Below, piece by piece: positions 36,404 to 44,939 of a DNA stretch of 64,000 nt. Every line of letters starts with the position of its first letter. Position 1 is the stretch's first letter. Origin of the DNA: Phycisphaerae bacterium (lineage in GTDB: Bacteria; Planctomycetota; Phycisphaerae; Phycisphaerales; UBA1924); the NCBI GenBank assembly GCA_030432255.1, contig JAUIHS010000005.1, positions 124,001 to 188,000 on the forward strand, written 5' to 3'. The notes below the pieces were generated by a model. That model was given only the letters and a program-made list of their open reading frames with translations. It was not told the origin of the DNA and did not search any database. Both the position numbers and the translations under genes were made by a program.

Positions 36404-37921
36404 TTATCGGACGACATCGCCCTGGGCCAATTCTTGCTGATCGACCGGCTGCGGCTGAGGGGAGTCAGCCTCCGCAGGATGTCGCGCTGCCGCCTCGGAC
36501 GCATCCCGCAGTCCCCGCAGCATGCCTCTGAAGACCACGCCGTGAAGCGGCAGGACCATGTACCAGTAGAGGAGCCCAAGCAGGCCGCGAGGCTTGAACC
36601 GCGCGATCTGCGACAGGCTCGTCTCGCCCCCTTCCGTGTCCTCCAACTCGAACTCCAGCATCGCGACACCGGGAAGACGCATCTCAGCGCGCAACTGCAG
36701 CAGACGATCGCGGTCAATCGCAGTCACACGCCAGAAGTCCAGCGTGTCACCAAAACCGATCGACTGCGGGTCACGCCGGCCTCGACGCAGACCCGGACCG
36801 CCGACCAGTCGGTCCATCAGGCCGCGAACCGCCCACAGCCAGTTCGCCGCGTGATACCCCTCGCGCCCACCAAGCCTGCACACCGTGCGGAAGACGACCT
36901 CACGCGGTGCATTCACATCGATCGTCCGTCGATCCATGAAGACCGTGCCCCCCGCCCAGTCGGGATCACCGGGGATCGGTCCGGCATCCGACCACGTCGT
37001 CTCAACCGCACTGTCTTCGAGTCGCACCAGCGCCGCACGGATCCCCTCCTCCACCGTGAACAGATGCTGTGGCATCAACCGGGCCGCATCATCGTTCTCA
37101 CACACCACCCGATTGCGAAGTCCCTCAGCGAGCGGCCGCGCAATGCGGTGGCTCAGCGGCGTCACAAGATGAATCCACCAGGAACTGAGACGGGGCGTCA
37201 ACACCGGCACCGGGATGATCCACCGGCGGGGCAGCCCTCGCACCTTCTCGAATGTCCGAATGAGTTGGTGATACGTCAGCACATCCGGGCCGCCGATGTC
37301 GAGCGTGCGGCCGATCGTCTCCGGCGTGTCAAGACACTGAATGAGATACGCGAGCACGTTGCGAATGGCAATCGGCTGGCACTCCGTCCGCAGCCACCGC
37401 GGCGTAATCATCACGGGCAGATGCTCGATGAGGTAACGCAGAATCTCGAATGACGCCGATCCCGATCCGATGATCATCGCCGCCCGCAGCACGGTCACCG
37501 GCACGGGTGTCGATGCGAGCGCCGACTCCACTTCACGCCGCGACCGCAGATGCTCGCTCAGATCGTCACCCGTCTCCCCCAGGCCGCCGAGATAGATGAT
37601 CCGCTCCACACCCGCCTGCGATGCTGCATCTGCAAAACCCTGCGCCAGGCGCCGATCGCGCTCGCGGTACTCTTCATTCGCGGCGATCATGGAGTGCACG
37701 AGGTAGTACGCAGCGCTGCACCCCTGCATGTGCGTCGCAAGGTCCGGCGCTGCAACATCCGCCTCGACGATCTCGACATTCGGATGATCAGCCCAGGCAC
37801 GGGCGCGAACCTTGGCGGCGGAGCGCGCGATGCACCGCACCCGATCGCCTCGCTCGAGAAGCCGCGGCACAAGTCGCCCGCCGATGTATCCGGTCGCGCC
37901 GGTCACAAGAACAGTGGCCAT
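36404..37921 (-). CDS. SDR-type NAD(P)-binding protein fused to DUF2867
   Basis: The 505-residue protein starts with an extended/atypical SDR domain: MATVLVTGATGYIGGRLVPRLLERG with the TGxxGxxG motif, then IIYLGGLGETG and VTVLRAAMIIGSGSASFE. About residue 340 onward is DUF2867 (FMDRRTIDVNAPREVVFRTV..., RLPGVAMLEFELED, ARFKPRGLLGLLYWYMVLPLH), a SRPBCC-like domain seen fused to such SDRs. The pair probably acts on a quinone- or lipid-like substrate at the membrane; this is inference. ATG 37921 matches the domain start but lacks a ribosome binding site, so translation may be leaderless. The groEL terminator lies just upstream. Confidence 0.85.
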   Translation of the reverse strand: MATVLVTGATGYIGGRLVPRLLERGDRVRCIARSAAKVRARAWADHPNVEIVEADVAAPDLATHMQGCSAAYYLVHSMIAANEEYRERDRRLAQGFADAASQAGVERIIYLGGLGETGDDLSEHLRSRREVESALASTPVPVTVLRAAMIIGSGSASFEILRYLIEHLPVMITPRWLRTECQPIAIRNVLAYLIQCLDTPETIGRTLDIGGPDVLTYHQLIRTFEKVRGLPRRWIIPVPVLTPRLSSWWIHLVTPLSHRIARPLAEGLRNRVVCENDDAARLMPQHLFTVEEGIRAALVRLEDSAVETTWSDAGPIPGDPDWAGGTVFMDRRTIDVNAPREVVFRTVCRLGGREGYHAANWLWAVRGLMDRLVGGPGLRRGRRDPQSIGFGDTLDFWRVTAIDRDRLLQLRAEMRLPGVAMLEFELEDTEGGETSLSQIARFKPRGLLGLLYWYMVLPLHGVVFRGMLRGLRDASEAAARHPAEADSPQPQPVDQQELAQGDVVR

Positions 37922-37973
37922 GTGCGAGTATAGGCGAGCGGTCGGCAGTCGAATTCGGGACATCCGGGCGCAG

Positions 37974-38006
37974 AGAAAAGCCCGGAGACACATACCTCCG
38001 GGCTCT
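37974..38006 (-). terminator. Rho-independent terminator of the groES-groEL operon
   Basis: On the minus strand AGCCCGGAG and CTCCGGGCT form a 9-bp stem, followed by TTTTCTC. It lies about 50 bases after the groEL stop. Confidence 0.85.
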
Positions 38007-38055
38007 GATGATTCAACTCGCTGCGACCGGGCTTCGGCCGCTTGCAGTCCGGGAC

Positions 38056-39690
38056 TTAGTAGTCGAAGTCGTCCATGCCGCCGCCGGCACCGGCGCCCGC
38101 CTTCTTCTCCTTCAACTCGACGATCGCGGCGTCGGTCGTCAGCAGCAGGCCAGCGATCGAACCGGCATTCTGCAGCGCGACGCGCTCAACCTTGGTCGGG
38201 ACGATCACGCCCATCTTGACCAGGTCGCCGTACTCGTGCGTCAGGGCGTTGTAGCCGTACGCGGCCTTGCCGTCCTGCTCCACGTTGTGCGCGATGACCG
38301 AGCCGTCGAGGCCGCAGTTCTTGGCGATCTGCTTGATGGGAGCGGTCAGGGCGCGATCGATGATGTCGATGCCGATGCGCTCGTCGCCGACGGCCTTGTC
38401 ACGCAGCGCGGCAAGGGCCTTGCGGGCACGGAGCACGGCGACGCCACCACCGGGAAGAACACCCTCTTCGACGGCCGCACGGCAGGCGTGCAGGGCATCC
38501 TCGACGCGGGCCTTCTTCTCCTTCATTTCGACTTCCGTCGCAGCGCCGACGTTCACCTGGGCAACACCACCGGCGAGCTTGGCAAGGCGTTCCTGGAGCT
38601 TCTCGCGATCGTAGTCAGAGGACGTGGCATCGATCTGATGCTTGATCATGTCGATGCGTCCCTTGATCTGAGCGCTCGTGCCGGCGCCTTCGACGATCGT
38701 GGTCGCGTCCTTGTCGATCGTGATCTTCTTGGCACGTCCAAGCTGCTTCAGTTCGAGCTTCTCGAGGTCGATGCCGAGTTCCTCCATGACGACGTCGCCG
38801 CCGGTGAGGACCGCGATGTCCTGGAGCATCTCCTTGCGGCGATCGCCGAAACCGGGAGCCTTGACGGCACAGATCTTGAGCACGCCGCGAAGCTTGTTGA
38901 CCACGAGGGTCGCGAGCGCCTCGGACTCGACGTCCTCAGCGATGATGAGGAGGGCCTTGCCCGCCTCGGCGACCTTGGTGAGGATCGGGATGAGATCCTT
39001 GGCGGTGGTGATCTTCTTCTCGTGGATGAGGATGTAGCAGTCTTCGAGTTCGCACTCCATGGCCGCGGTGTCGGTCACGAAGTGTGGGCTGAGGTATCCC
39101 TTGTCGAACTGCATGCCTTCGAGGAGTTCGACCTCGGTCTCGAGCGACTGGCCTTCCTCGACGGTGATGACGCCATCCTTGCCGACCTTCTCCATCGCTT
39201 CAGCGATGATCTTGCCGATCTGCTCGTCCTGGTTGGCGGAGCAGGTACCGACCTGGGCGATCTGCTCGGAGGAGGAGACCTTCTTGGACATCTTGCCGAG
39301 TTCAGCGACGATGCCACCGATGGCCTTGTCGATGCCGCGCTTCACCTGGTTGGCATTGGCGCCGGCGGTGATGTTCTTGAGACCTTCCTTGAAGATCGCC
39401 TCGGCGTAGATGGTGGCGGTGGTGGTTCCGTCGCCGGCGTCCTTGGAGGACTTGCTGGCAACTTCCTTGACCATCTGGGCGCCCATGTTCTCGTAGGCGT
39501 CGTCCAGTTCAATCTCCTTGGCGACGGAGACGCCGTCCTTGGTGACGGTCGGAGCGCCGAAGGACTTCTCAAGGACCACGACGCGACCTGACGGGCCGAG
39601 GGTCACCTTGACCGCGGCGGCGAGCTTCTCAATGCCGCGGAGCATCTTCTCACGGGCATCGACATCAAATGCAATCTGCTTGGCAGCCAT
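38056..39690 (-). CDS. groL: 60-kDa chaperonin GroEL
   Basis: The 544-residue protein is a group I chaperonin that folds proteins in an ATP-driven ring with GroES. Landmarks are [83 protein letters not shown] and [22 protein letters not shown] 39690 fits the family start and has AAGGAAAG six bases upstream; nine further codons in frame are not conserved. The C-terminal tail is short ([13 protein letters not shown]) rather than a long GGM repeat. It is the last gene of the operon. Confidence 0.97.
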   Translation of the reverse strand: MAAKQIAFDVDAREKMLRGIEKLAAAVKVTLGPSGRVVVLEKSFGAPTVTKDGVSVAKEIELDDAYENMGAQMVKEVASKSSKDAGDGTTTATIYAEAIFKEGLKNITAGANANQVKRGIDKAIGGIVAELGKMSKKVSSSEQIAQVGTCSANQDEQIGKIIAEAMEKVGKDGVITVEEGQSLETEVELLEGMQFDKGYLSPHFVTDTAAMECELEDCYILIHEKKITTAKDLIPILTKVAEAGKALLIIAEDVESEALATLVVNKLRGVLKICAVKAPGFGDRRKEMLQDIAVLTGGDVVMEELGIDLEKLELKQLGRAKKITIDKDATTIVEGAGTSAQIKGRIDMIKHQIDATSSDYDREKLQERLAKLAGGVAQVNVGAATEVEMKEKKARVEDALHACRAAVEEGVLPGGGVAVLRARKALAALRDKAVGDERIGIDIIDRALTAPIKQIAKNCGLDGSVIAHNVEQDGKAAYGYNALTHEYGDLVKMGVIVPTKVERVALQNAGSIAGLLLTTDAAIVELKEKKAGAGAGGGMDDFDY

Positions 39691-39739
39691 GCTGTTCTTT
39701 CCTTTGTCCCATGACATGTCGGGACGATTGAGTTCGTAC

Positions 39740-39949
39740 TTATCCGATCTTCACCCACGCGACCCGGGTCGCATCGATGATGTAGACGTGTTTGCCATCC
39801 GAGACCTTGACGAGTCCGTCATCCTCCGCGGGAATGAGGATGGCGTTCTGCACCACGCACGAGGGCGCATCGCAGAAGACGAAGGCGGCGTCGCGTTCGC
39901 TGTTGAGCTCACCCAGCGCCTGGCGGAGTTCATCGTTCGTCATGGACAC
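39740..39949 (-). CDS. Small uncharacterised protein inside the groES-groEL operon
   Basis: The 69-residue product ([21 protein letters not shown]..., [45 protein letters not shown] in parts) begins with a short amphipathic helix and continues as a compact beta-rich domain with two cysteines. AAGGAG is six bases before GTG 39949; ATG 39943 is an alternative start. It sits 17 bases after groES and 49 bases before groEL in the same direction, so it is part of the chaperonin transcript. No family was recognised. A regulatory or co-chaperone role is only suggested by position. Confidence 0.75.
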   Translation of the reverse strand: MSMTNDELRQALGELNSERDAAFVFCDAPSCVVQNAILIPAEDDGLVKVSDGKHVYIIDATRVAWVKIG

Positions 39950-39966
39950 GGTCGGCTCCTTCCCGG

Positions 39967-40275
39967 TCAGTCGACGATGGCGAGGATGTCGCTCTCGGAC
40001 ATGATCAGGAAGTTGTCGTCATCCAGCTTCACTTCGGTACCGGCGTAGCTCGAGAAGATCACGCGATCGCCGGCCTTGACGGTCAGCGGGGTGCGATCAC
40101 CGCTGTCGGTGTTGAGCGTGCCGTTCCCCACCGCTTCGATCACGCCCGACTTCGGGGTGTCCTTCGCGGACTCGGGCAGGTAGATGCCGGACTCCGTCCG
40201 ATCCACGGCCTCATCACGACGAACGATGACCTTGTCACCGAGGGGCCGAACCTTGATCCGGGTCTTTGTTGCCAT
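39967..40275 (-). CDS. groS: 10-kDa co-chaperonin GroES
   Basis: The 102-residue protein has the GroES core: [35 protein letters not shown] (abridged), the mobile loop [21 protein letters not shown] and [37 protein letters not shown] in parts. It caps the GroEL ring. GGAG lies about 10 bases before the ATG. No CIRCE element (TTAGCACTC-N9-GAGTGCTAA) is visible upstream, so HrcA control is not supported here. Confidence 0.96.
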   Translation of the reverse strand: MATKTRIKVRPLGDKVIVRRDEAVDRTESGIYLPESAKDTPKSGVIEAVGNGTLNTDSGDRTPLTVKAGDRVIFSSYAGTEVKLDDDNFLIMSESDILAIVD

Positions 40276-40296
40276 TGCTCTGAATCTCCATTCACG

Positions 40297-40316
40297 GGGT
40301 CGCCAACACGCGACCC
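40297..40316. promoter_or_regulatory. Inverted repeat in the groES leader
   Basis: GGGTCGC-CAACAC-GCGACCC is a perfect 7-bp inverted repeat 22-41 bases upstream of the groES start. It could be a regulator operator or an mRNA hairpin. It takes the place where CIRCE would be expected. Confidence 0.5.
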
Positions 40317-40343
40317 GCTCTGAGGTGTATCGGTACGGTCAAA

Positions 40344-40844
40344 TCACATGCAGCCGGTGGCATCTGGCCACCGGTCGGCGTAATGACGCCGCAGAACGCG
40401 GCGCATGGTTTCCAGGACGAGTTCGAGCTTCACGGGACGCTCGATGACCGCGAAAGCGCCGGCGCGAAGCGCCGAGGCCGTCTCACGGACGTTGTCGCGG
40501 CGGGTCTTCCGACGCTTCACCACCACGGTGGGCGGCGGCGTCTCCAGTCGGTTCAGAAGATCGAGAATGCGGGCACCGCCCTCTTCGGAGCACCCGTCGC
40601 GCTCGTCATCAGAGAGAGGAACGCAGAGGTCCACCACGGCGATGTGAATCCGCTCCCGCCGGATCAGGTCGGCGGCACTGGCGGCGCTGTCGGCCCGCAG
40701 CGATCGCACGCCGAGCGGATCGAGCATCCGGGGCAGCAGGTCTGCCCAGGACTCTTCCCGCCAGCCGCCATAGGACAGCAGGAGGTTGAGCCGTTCGGGC
40801 CCCGCGTCGTCAGGTCGGCCGGGTTGGGAGCGCAGATGCACCAT
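40344..40844 (-). CDS. Degenerate response-regulator receiver-like protein upstream of groES
   Basis: The 166-residue protein has a CheY-like layout: LNLLLSYGGW, a strand-helix pair, HIAVVDLCVPLSDDE with the putative phosphoacceptor Asp, TVVVKRRKT and AGAFAVIERPVKLELVLETMRRVLRRHY. The conserved Lys-Pro of receivers is Arg-Pro here, and the acidic pair in the first loop is missing (LLLSYGG), so phosphorylation may be lost. There is no output domain. ATG 40844 is used; an ATG at 40880 is possible. It lies 68 bases upstream of groES in the same direction and may share its transcript or act as a regulatory neighbour. Confidence 0.7.
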   Translation of the reverse strand: MVHLRSQPGRPDDAGPERLNLLLSYGGWREESWADLLPRMLDPLGVRSLRADSAASAADLIRRERIHIAVVDLCVPLSDDERDGCSEEGGARILDLLNRLETPPPTVVVKRRKTRRDNVRETASALRAGAFAVIERPVKLELVLETMRRVLRRHYADRWPDATGCM

Positions 40845-41054
40845 CACACCCAGGGACAGGCAAAGTGCGGGCCAATCCATTCAAAGCCATAAACCACTTG
40901 CAGCAAGCCACTTAGCCAGGGTGTCGCGGCTGCCAAACTGTCACGAACGGGCCGGGAGCGGACGAGGGGTGTCAGAGTGGCAGTCGACGGGTGATGAGCT
41001 GAGTTCCTCTGAGTGACAGGCCGCAGGCCATCCACCCCGGAGCCGGGTGCCCGA

Positions 41055-41093
41055 AAAAGAAAAGGACGCCGCCTGAGATTCAGACGGCGTCCT
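41055..41093 (-). terminator. Rho-independent terminator of the 999-residue protein gene
   Basis: On the minus strand AGGACGCCGTCTGA and the partner AGGCGGCGTCCT form a long stem with a short loop, followed by TTTCTTTTTC. It starts about 43 bases after the stop at 41136. Confidence 0.9.
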
Positions 41094-41135
41094 GGGACCC
41101 TTGTCATCCCGAACGGGATGCGAGGTACGAGATGG

Positions 41136-44135
41136 TTATGGCAGGCAGGAGGTGTTCCACGCGGCGAGGACCGTGTTCAGGTCGTCGAAGTTCACGACGC
41201 CGTCACCGATCGGGCCACCGGGGTTGTACGGAGACACGTCGCCCATGGTGCCCTGCGGCACGGACATGTTCCAGTTGGCAAGCACCTCGTTGAGGTCGTC
41301 GAAGTTGACGACCAGGTCGCCGTTGGCATCGCCTTCGCAATCCGGGGCCGGAGCGGTGCAGTCATCCGGGGCGGACACGCTGCTGCTGCCGGTCATGGGA
41401 TCGTAGGTGAAGTACTGGAGACCCTGGTGATCGTTGAAGTCCACGTCACGCACCTCGCCGAGGTTGTCGACGCAGGTGTGCTGGGCGGTCTGGTTGGACA
41501 CGGTGTCGTGGAACTCGCCGGTGATGAACGCGGCGACCTTGATCTCATCCATACCATTCCAGCCAAGCGCTGTGAGCGGGATGCAGAACTCGATACCAGT
41601 ATCAACCGTAGCCGGATCGGTGCCGCCACCATCGTAGTGGTTCATGGAACCGAGGACACCAGCGGTGTTGCTGTTATTGATGTCCAGCTGCGCGAGAGGC
41701 GAGCCAGCGTCGCCGCCACTGAGGGCACCGAGGCCACCGGTGATGCCCTGACCCATGAAATAGCCTTCGCCGGGATCAACACCATCGGGACGCAGACGGA
41801 CATAGTTGATGTAGACGTTCGCCTGACCCAGATCGAAGTTGCCGGTCTTGATACCGACCCAGTAGTCCGGATCGAAGCCGGTGTCGAAGGTCAGACCGTC
41901 GTTGAGAACAACGACCATCGGGTTCTTCGGATCAGAGTCGTCAATGAAGGTCACCGGGCCACCCATGCGATCGAGAGCGCCGGAGTCGACCTTGACGTTG
42001 CCTTCGTTCTCGGGCGTCGCGGGATCGTCGTACAGAAGCGTGTTCTGACCGGAGCCCGGGATGGTGTCGAAGAAGATCTGAAGAGCGGTGAAGTCAGTGG
42101 CGAGGTTGCCGGCGATGAAGAAGCAGGCGTTGGAGCCTTCGACGCGGGCGTAGATCGCATCGATCTCGTTGCCGTTGCCGAATGCCGCGGTCGCATCATC
42201 ATTGTCACCGAAACCAACGACCGGCTCGTAGACGCCGTCCACGGCGCCGGCGCTCTTGGCCACCTGCTCGCCGATGCGGCCACCATTGCCGCCGCCATCG
42301 GTCAGAAGCTCAGCACCCTCGGCGAAGTGCTCGATGGTGCCTTCGTTGTCACCGGTGCCGTACACGACCACGTAGTCGGCTTCGAAGCCGGTGTCGAACG
42401 TGAAGCCGTCGGGGCCGCCGAGGCCGTTGTTCAGACGACCACCGTCGATGCCGGCGTTGTCGCCGCGAAGGTCATTCTGACCACCCGTGGTGGTATCGAA
42501 GAAGCACATCAGACGGTTCCAGTCGTGGATGTTGCCAGCCACGAAGACGTACAGGGCGGGATCGCCGTCCTTGAGACCCACGGTGGCGTACACGGCGCAC
42601 ATCTCGGAGCCGTCAGCCGTATCGGGATCGCTGTCCGAGTTGTCGGAGAAGGACGTGCCGTTGGTCGTGTTGACCCACAAAGCGGTGCCGTACGCGGCCA
42701 CATCCAGCGAACCGTCGATCGTGATGCCCGGGTTGGTGGGCGAGCCGGGAACACTGACGGTCACGAACTGGTTACCGTCCCAGTCGTTGAGGTCAACTTC
42801 CTTGGCGGGGAACCCGAGGCTGCCCGGGTCGGGCGTGCCGACGGAGGTGAGGCCGCCGGTGCACTGGTTGGACATGAAGTCCTGAGACTGACCGACCAGG
42901 AAGGCGCACATGTCGATGTCGACAGCGCCGAGGTTCATGACGTCGTACTTGATGCTCTCAAGATCAACAACGAACTCGATGCCGGTGGTCACGGTCGCGG
43001 GGTCGGTCACATCCGCCTCGCTGCCGGCGCCGCCCTGCGGGCTGCGGCCGGCCACGCCGCCGAGGTTGCTGTTGTTGCAGTCCACCATGATGGTGCCGCC
43101 ATTCTGCGGACCGGGGGCATTGATCGGGCCAAGCAGCTTGTTGCCACCGCCGACGAAGCCGCCCGGAGCACCACCGAGGCTGCCGATGGCTGCCGCGTCG
43201 AGGTAGTGATCGGGGTTGGTGGCGCCGATGGTGTAGCTCATCCAGTAGTCGGCCGCGAAGCCGGAATCGAAGGTGAGCCCGTTCATGTTGACGCCGTCGT
43301 CGCCCATGCGGTTGAGGCCGCCGAAGCCGACGTCGGAGTTGTCGCCGCGAAGCTTGTTCTGCCCGCCGGACGCGACATCGAGGAAGAGTTCGAACTTGCG
43401 GAAGTCGGAACTGAGGTTACCGGCGATGAAGACATAGAGGATGTCGGTGGTTTCATCGACGTAGGCGTAGATCGCGCTCAGTTCTGAGCCGTTGGCGGTG
43501 TGCTGATCGGAGTCGGTGTTATCACCGGCGGAGGTGCCGATGGTCTGAGTCCAGAGCGCGGCGGGGTAATGCCCGTCGAGGGTACCGTCAACGGTCGCGG
43601 CCATGCTGGGTCCGCCGTTGGGATTGACGGAGACGTACTGGAGTCCGGGGAACCCGTTGAAGTCGATATCGCGCGGTTCGCCGAGTGCATCCTGTTCAGC
43701 GCCGAAACCGCCGACGACCTGGTTGGAGACGTCATCGTGGAATTCGTTGTTGAGGATACCGGCGATCCGGATGAACTCGCTTGGCCCGGCCTGGAAGCCG
43801 ACTTCATCGAGGTCGATGGCGTACTCGATACCGGTGGTCACGCTTCCGGGTCCGACTTCACCCATGATGGGGAAGGGGTCGCTGACGGTGGTGCCGGCAT
43901 CGAAGCCGCCCTTGCCACCGACGTTGCTGTTGTCGGAGTCGAAGGTGCCGTCGATGATGGCTCCGTCGAGGAAGTCGATGACATTGGACTTCTGCACCAT
44001 CAGCGGGCCGTCGTAGCTCTCCGGCCCGGAGAAGATGCCGTCCTTCTCGCCGTCGACGATGACGATGGCAAAGGCGCTGGTACCGGCCAGGAGGCACGGC
44101 AGGCACGCCCCTTTGAGGACAGTCTTGATACTCAT
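41136..44135 (-). CDS. Large secreted repeat protein with dockerin-like C-terminus
   Basis: The 999-residue product has a signal peptide (MSIKTVLKGACLPCLLAGTSAFA). Its body contains homologous blocks of about 150 residues: each has DGxLDxxxYxxALWxxT, then DNxDSDxxTAxGSE, a YVFIAGN strand and a GGQNxLRGDN or similar turn. Two are complete (about residues 180-330 and 470-600) and a third is partial (640-760). Each alternates with a TGIEFxxxLxxxG...Fxxgxxxdxxsnq block. The last 70 residues form the cysteine-bracketed dockerin-like module. It is likely a surface-layer or matrix protein; no catalytic motif. Upstream lie a promoter and two LacI-type palindromes, suggesting control by nutrient or sugar status. 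Confidence 0.87.
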   Translation of the reverse strand: MSIKTVLKGACLPCLLAGTSAFAIVIVDGEKDGIFSGPESYDGPLMVQKSNVIDFLDGAIIDGTFDSDNSNVGGKGGFDAGTTVSDPFPIMGEVGPGSVTTGIEYAIDLDEVGFQAGPSEFIRIAGILNNEFHDDVSNQVVGGFGAEQDALGEPRDIDFNGFPGLQYVSVNPNGGPSMAATVDGTLDGHYPAALWTQTIGTSAGDNTDSDQHTANGSELSAIYAYVDETTDILYVFIAGNLSSDFRKFELFLDVASGGQNKLRGDNSDVGFGGLNRMGDDGVNMNGLTFDSGFAADYWMSYTIGATNPDHYLDAAAIGSLGGAPGGFVGGGNKLLGPINAPGPQNGGTIMVDCNNSNLGGVAGRSPQGGAGSEADVTDPATVTTGIEFVVDLESIKYDVMNLGAVDIDMCAFLVGQSQDFMSNQCTGGLTSVGTPDPGSLGFPAKEVDLNDWDGNQFVTVSVPGSPTNPGITIDGSLDVAAYGTALWVNTTNGTSFSDNSDSDPDTADGSEMCAVYATVGLKDGDPALYVFVAGNIHDWNRLMCFFDTTTGGQNDLRGDNAGIDGGRLNNGLGGPDGFTFDTGFEADYVVVYGTGDNEGTIEHFAEGAELLTDGGGNGGRIGEQVAKSAGAVDGVYEPVVGFGDNDDATAAFGNGNEIDAIYARVEGSNACFFIAGNLATDFTALQIFFDTIPGSGQNTLLYDDPATPENEGNVKVDSGALDRMGGPVTFIDDSDPKNPMVVVLNDGLTFDTGFDPDYWVGIKTGNFDLGQANVYINYVRLRPDGVDPGEGYFMGQGITGGLGALSGGDAGSPLAQLDINNSNTAGVLGSMNHYDGGGTDPATVDTGIEFCIPLTALGWNGMDEIKVAAFITGEFHDTVSNQTAQHTCVDNLGEVRDVDFNDHQGLQYFTYDPMTGSSSVSAPDDCTAPAPDCEGDANGDLVVNFDDLNEVLANWNMSVPQGTMGDVSPYNPGGPIGDGVVNFDDLNTVLAAWNTSCLP

Positions 44136-44156
44136 GGAATCTCTCTCAATCTGGGT

Positions 44157-44185
44157 TTATCAGATGCCTATTCACACGCGTGCAA
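44157..44185 (-). promoter_or_regulatory. Candidate promoter of the 999-residue protein gene
   Basis: On the minus strand TTGCAC and TGATAA are separated by 17 bases. Transcription would start near 44150, about 15 bases before the ATG, which leaves just room for the GAGAGA ribosome binding site. Confidence 0.4.
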
Positions 44186-44242
44186 CGCCTCGGGACGACG
44201 TTGCGCTTCGAGATCTCTGCTTCCCCCCGGCCCATTCTTCCT

Positions 44243-44258
44243 GGTAAAGCGCTTTACC
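44243..44258. promoter_or_regulatory. LacI-family-type operator, copy 1 (perfect palindrome)
   Basis: GGTAAAGCGCTTTACC is a perfect 16-bp palindrome with central CG, the form bound by LacI/GalR-family repressors. Its centre is about 115 bases upstream of the start codon of the secreted-protein gene. The surrounding 306-bp region (44136-44441) has no gene; it holds the promoter, both operators and the TGGGTCAGA element. Confidence 0.7.
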
Positions 44259-44321
44259 CTTCCGGAGAGCCAGCCGCATCACCCCCGATTTCACTCGGCC
44301 GAATCCGCCGGTACACACTCT

Positions 44322-44337
44322 GGTAAAATGTTTTACC
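44322..44337. promoter_or_regulatory. LacI-family-type operator, copy 2
   Basis: GGTAAAATGTTTTACC shares both GGTAAA/TTTACC arms with copy 1, with the centre TG instead of CG. The two centres are 79 bp apart, about seven and a half helical turns. The arms do not recur elsewhere in the window as far as was seen. Confidence 0.7.
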
Positions 44338-44390
44338 CATGCACAGAATAACCCGGATTCAACCCCCGCGGCAAGACCCATCCGCGCAAA

Positions 44391-44429
44391 TTCTGACCCA
44401 ACCCTTTCCCAAAAATAAAGTCTGACCCA
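44391..44429 (-). repeat. Short element with paired TGGGTCAGA words
   Basis: On the minus strand TGGGTCAGA, CTTTATTTTT, GGGAAAGGGT and again TGGGTCAGA follow one another. The two identical 9-mers are 29 bp apart. GGGTCAGA-CTTTATTTT words are familiar from REP-like elements linked to REP-associated transposases in other genomes (from memory); no transposase is present here. It lies between arfB's stop and the operator pair. Confidence 0.45.
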
Positions 44430-44441
44430 GCTTCCGGCCCC

Positions 44442-44888
44442 TCACTCTGAATCGGGCGGCCGACGACGACGCTTCAACGCACTTCGACGGCTCTTCGCCT
44501 CCAGGCGACGCTCCACCGACCCCCGTGAGGGACGCGTCGCGATCCGACGCTTCGGCTCCGCCATCGCCCGCACCAGCATCTCCCGAAGCAACTCAAGGCA
44601 ACGCCCACGGTTCCGATGCTGACTGCGCGACTCCTCATTCGCAATGATCAACTCACCCTCCGACGTGATCCGACCTCGCTCGTGACGCCGAAGGCGGGCC
44701 ATCGCGCTCTTCGCCAGCGGGATCTCGGACAACGCCAGACGCAACTCCATTCGGGTCGCCACCTTGTTCACGTTCTGACCACCGGGCCCCGAACTCCGGG
44801 TCGCCTTGAAACGCAACGAAGCCTCGGGAACGCGGACGCCCGGCGCAATCTCAACACCACCTGGTTGGGTTCCGCCTTCTTCCGTCAT
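44442..44888 (-). CDS. arfB: Peptidyl-tRNA hydrolase ArfB-type release factor
   Basis: The 148-residue protein has the class I release-factor catalytic loop RSSGPGGQNVNKVATRMELR with the GGQ motif, no codon-recognition domain, and a long basic C-terminal tail (EPKRRIATRPSRGSVERRLEAKSRRSALKRRRRPP in parts), the layout of ArfB/YaeJ. ArfB rescues ribosomes stalled on mRNAs without a stop codon; the tail enters the empty mRNA channel. ATG 44888 is adopted. It is divergent from the outer-membrane protein gene. Confidence 0.93.
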   Translation of the reverse strand: MTEEGGTQPGGVEIAPGVRVPEASLRFKATRSSGPGGQNVNKVATRMELRLALSEIPLAKSAMARLRRHERGRITSEGELIIANEESRSQHRNRGRCLELLREMLVRAMAEPKRRIATRPSRGSVERRLEAKSRRSALKRRRRPPDSE

Positions 44889-44939
44889 GACATCCTCACT
44901 CGCCGTGACCCGACGCAGCCGTTACTCTCCCTGACTCCA

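Noticed and set aside
37621..39591. 656-codon plus-strand open frame
   Set aside because: It lies antisense to groEL, which is certain; Leu/Asp/Val-rich shadow composition.
40276..40343. CIRCE element for HrcA control of groES
   Set aside because: The TTAGCACTC-N9-GAGTGCTAA pattern is absent; the inverted repeat present has a different sequence and spacing.
41013..43487. 824-codon plus-strand open frame
   Set aside because: Antisense to the 999-residue secreted protein, which has a signal peptide, dockerin tail and terminator.
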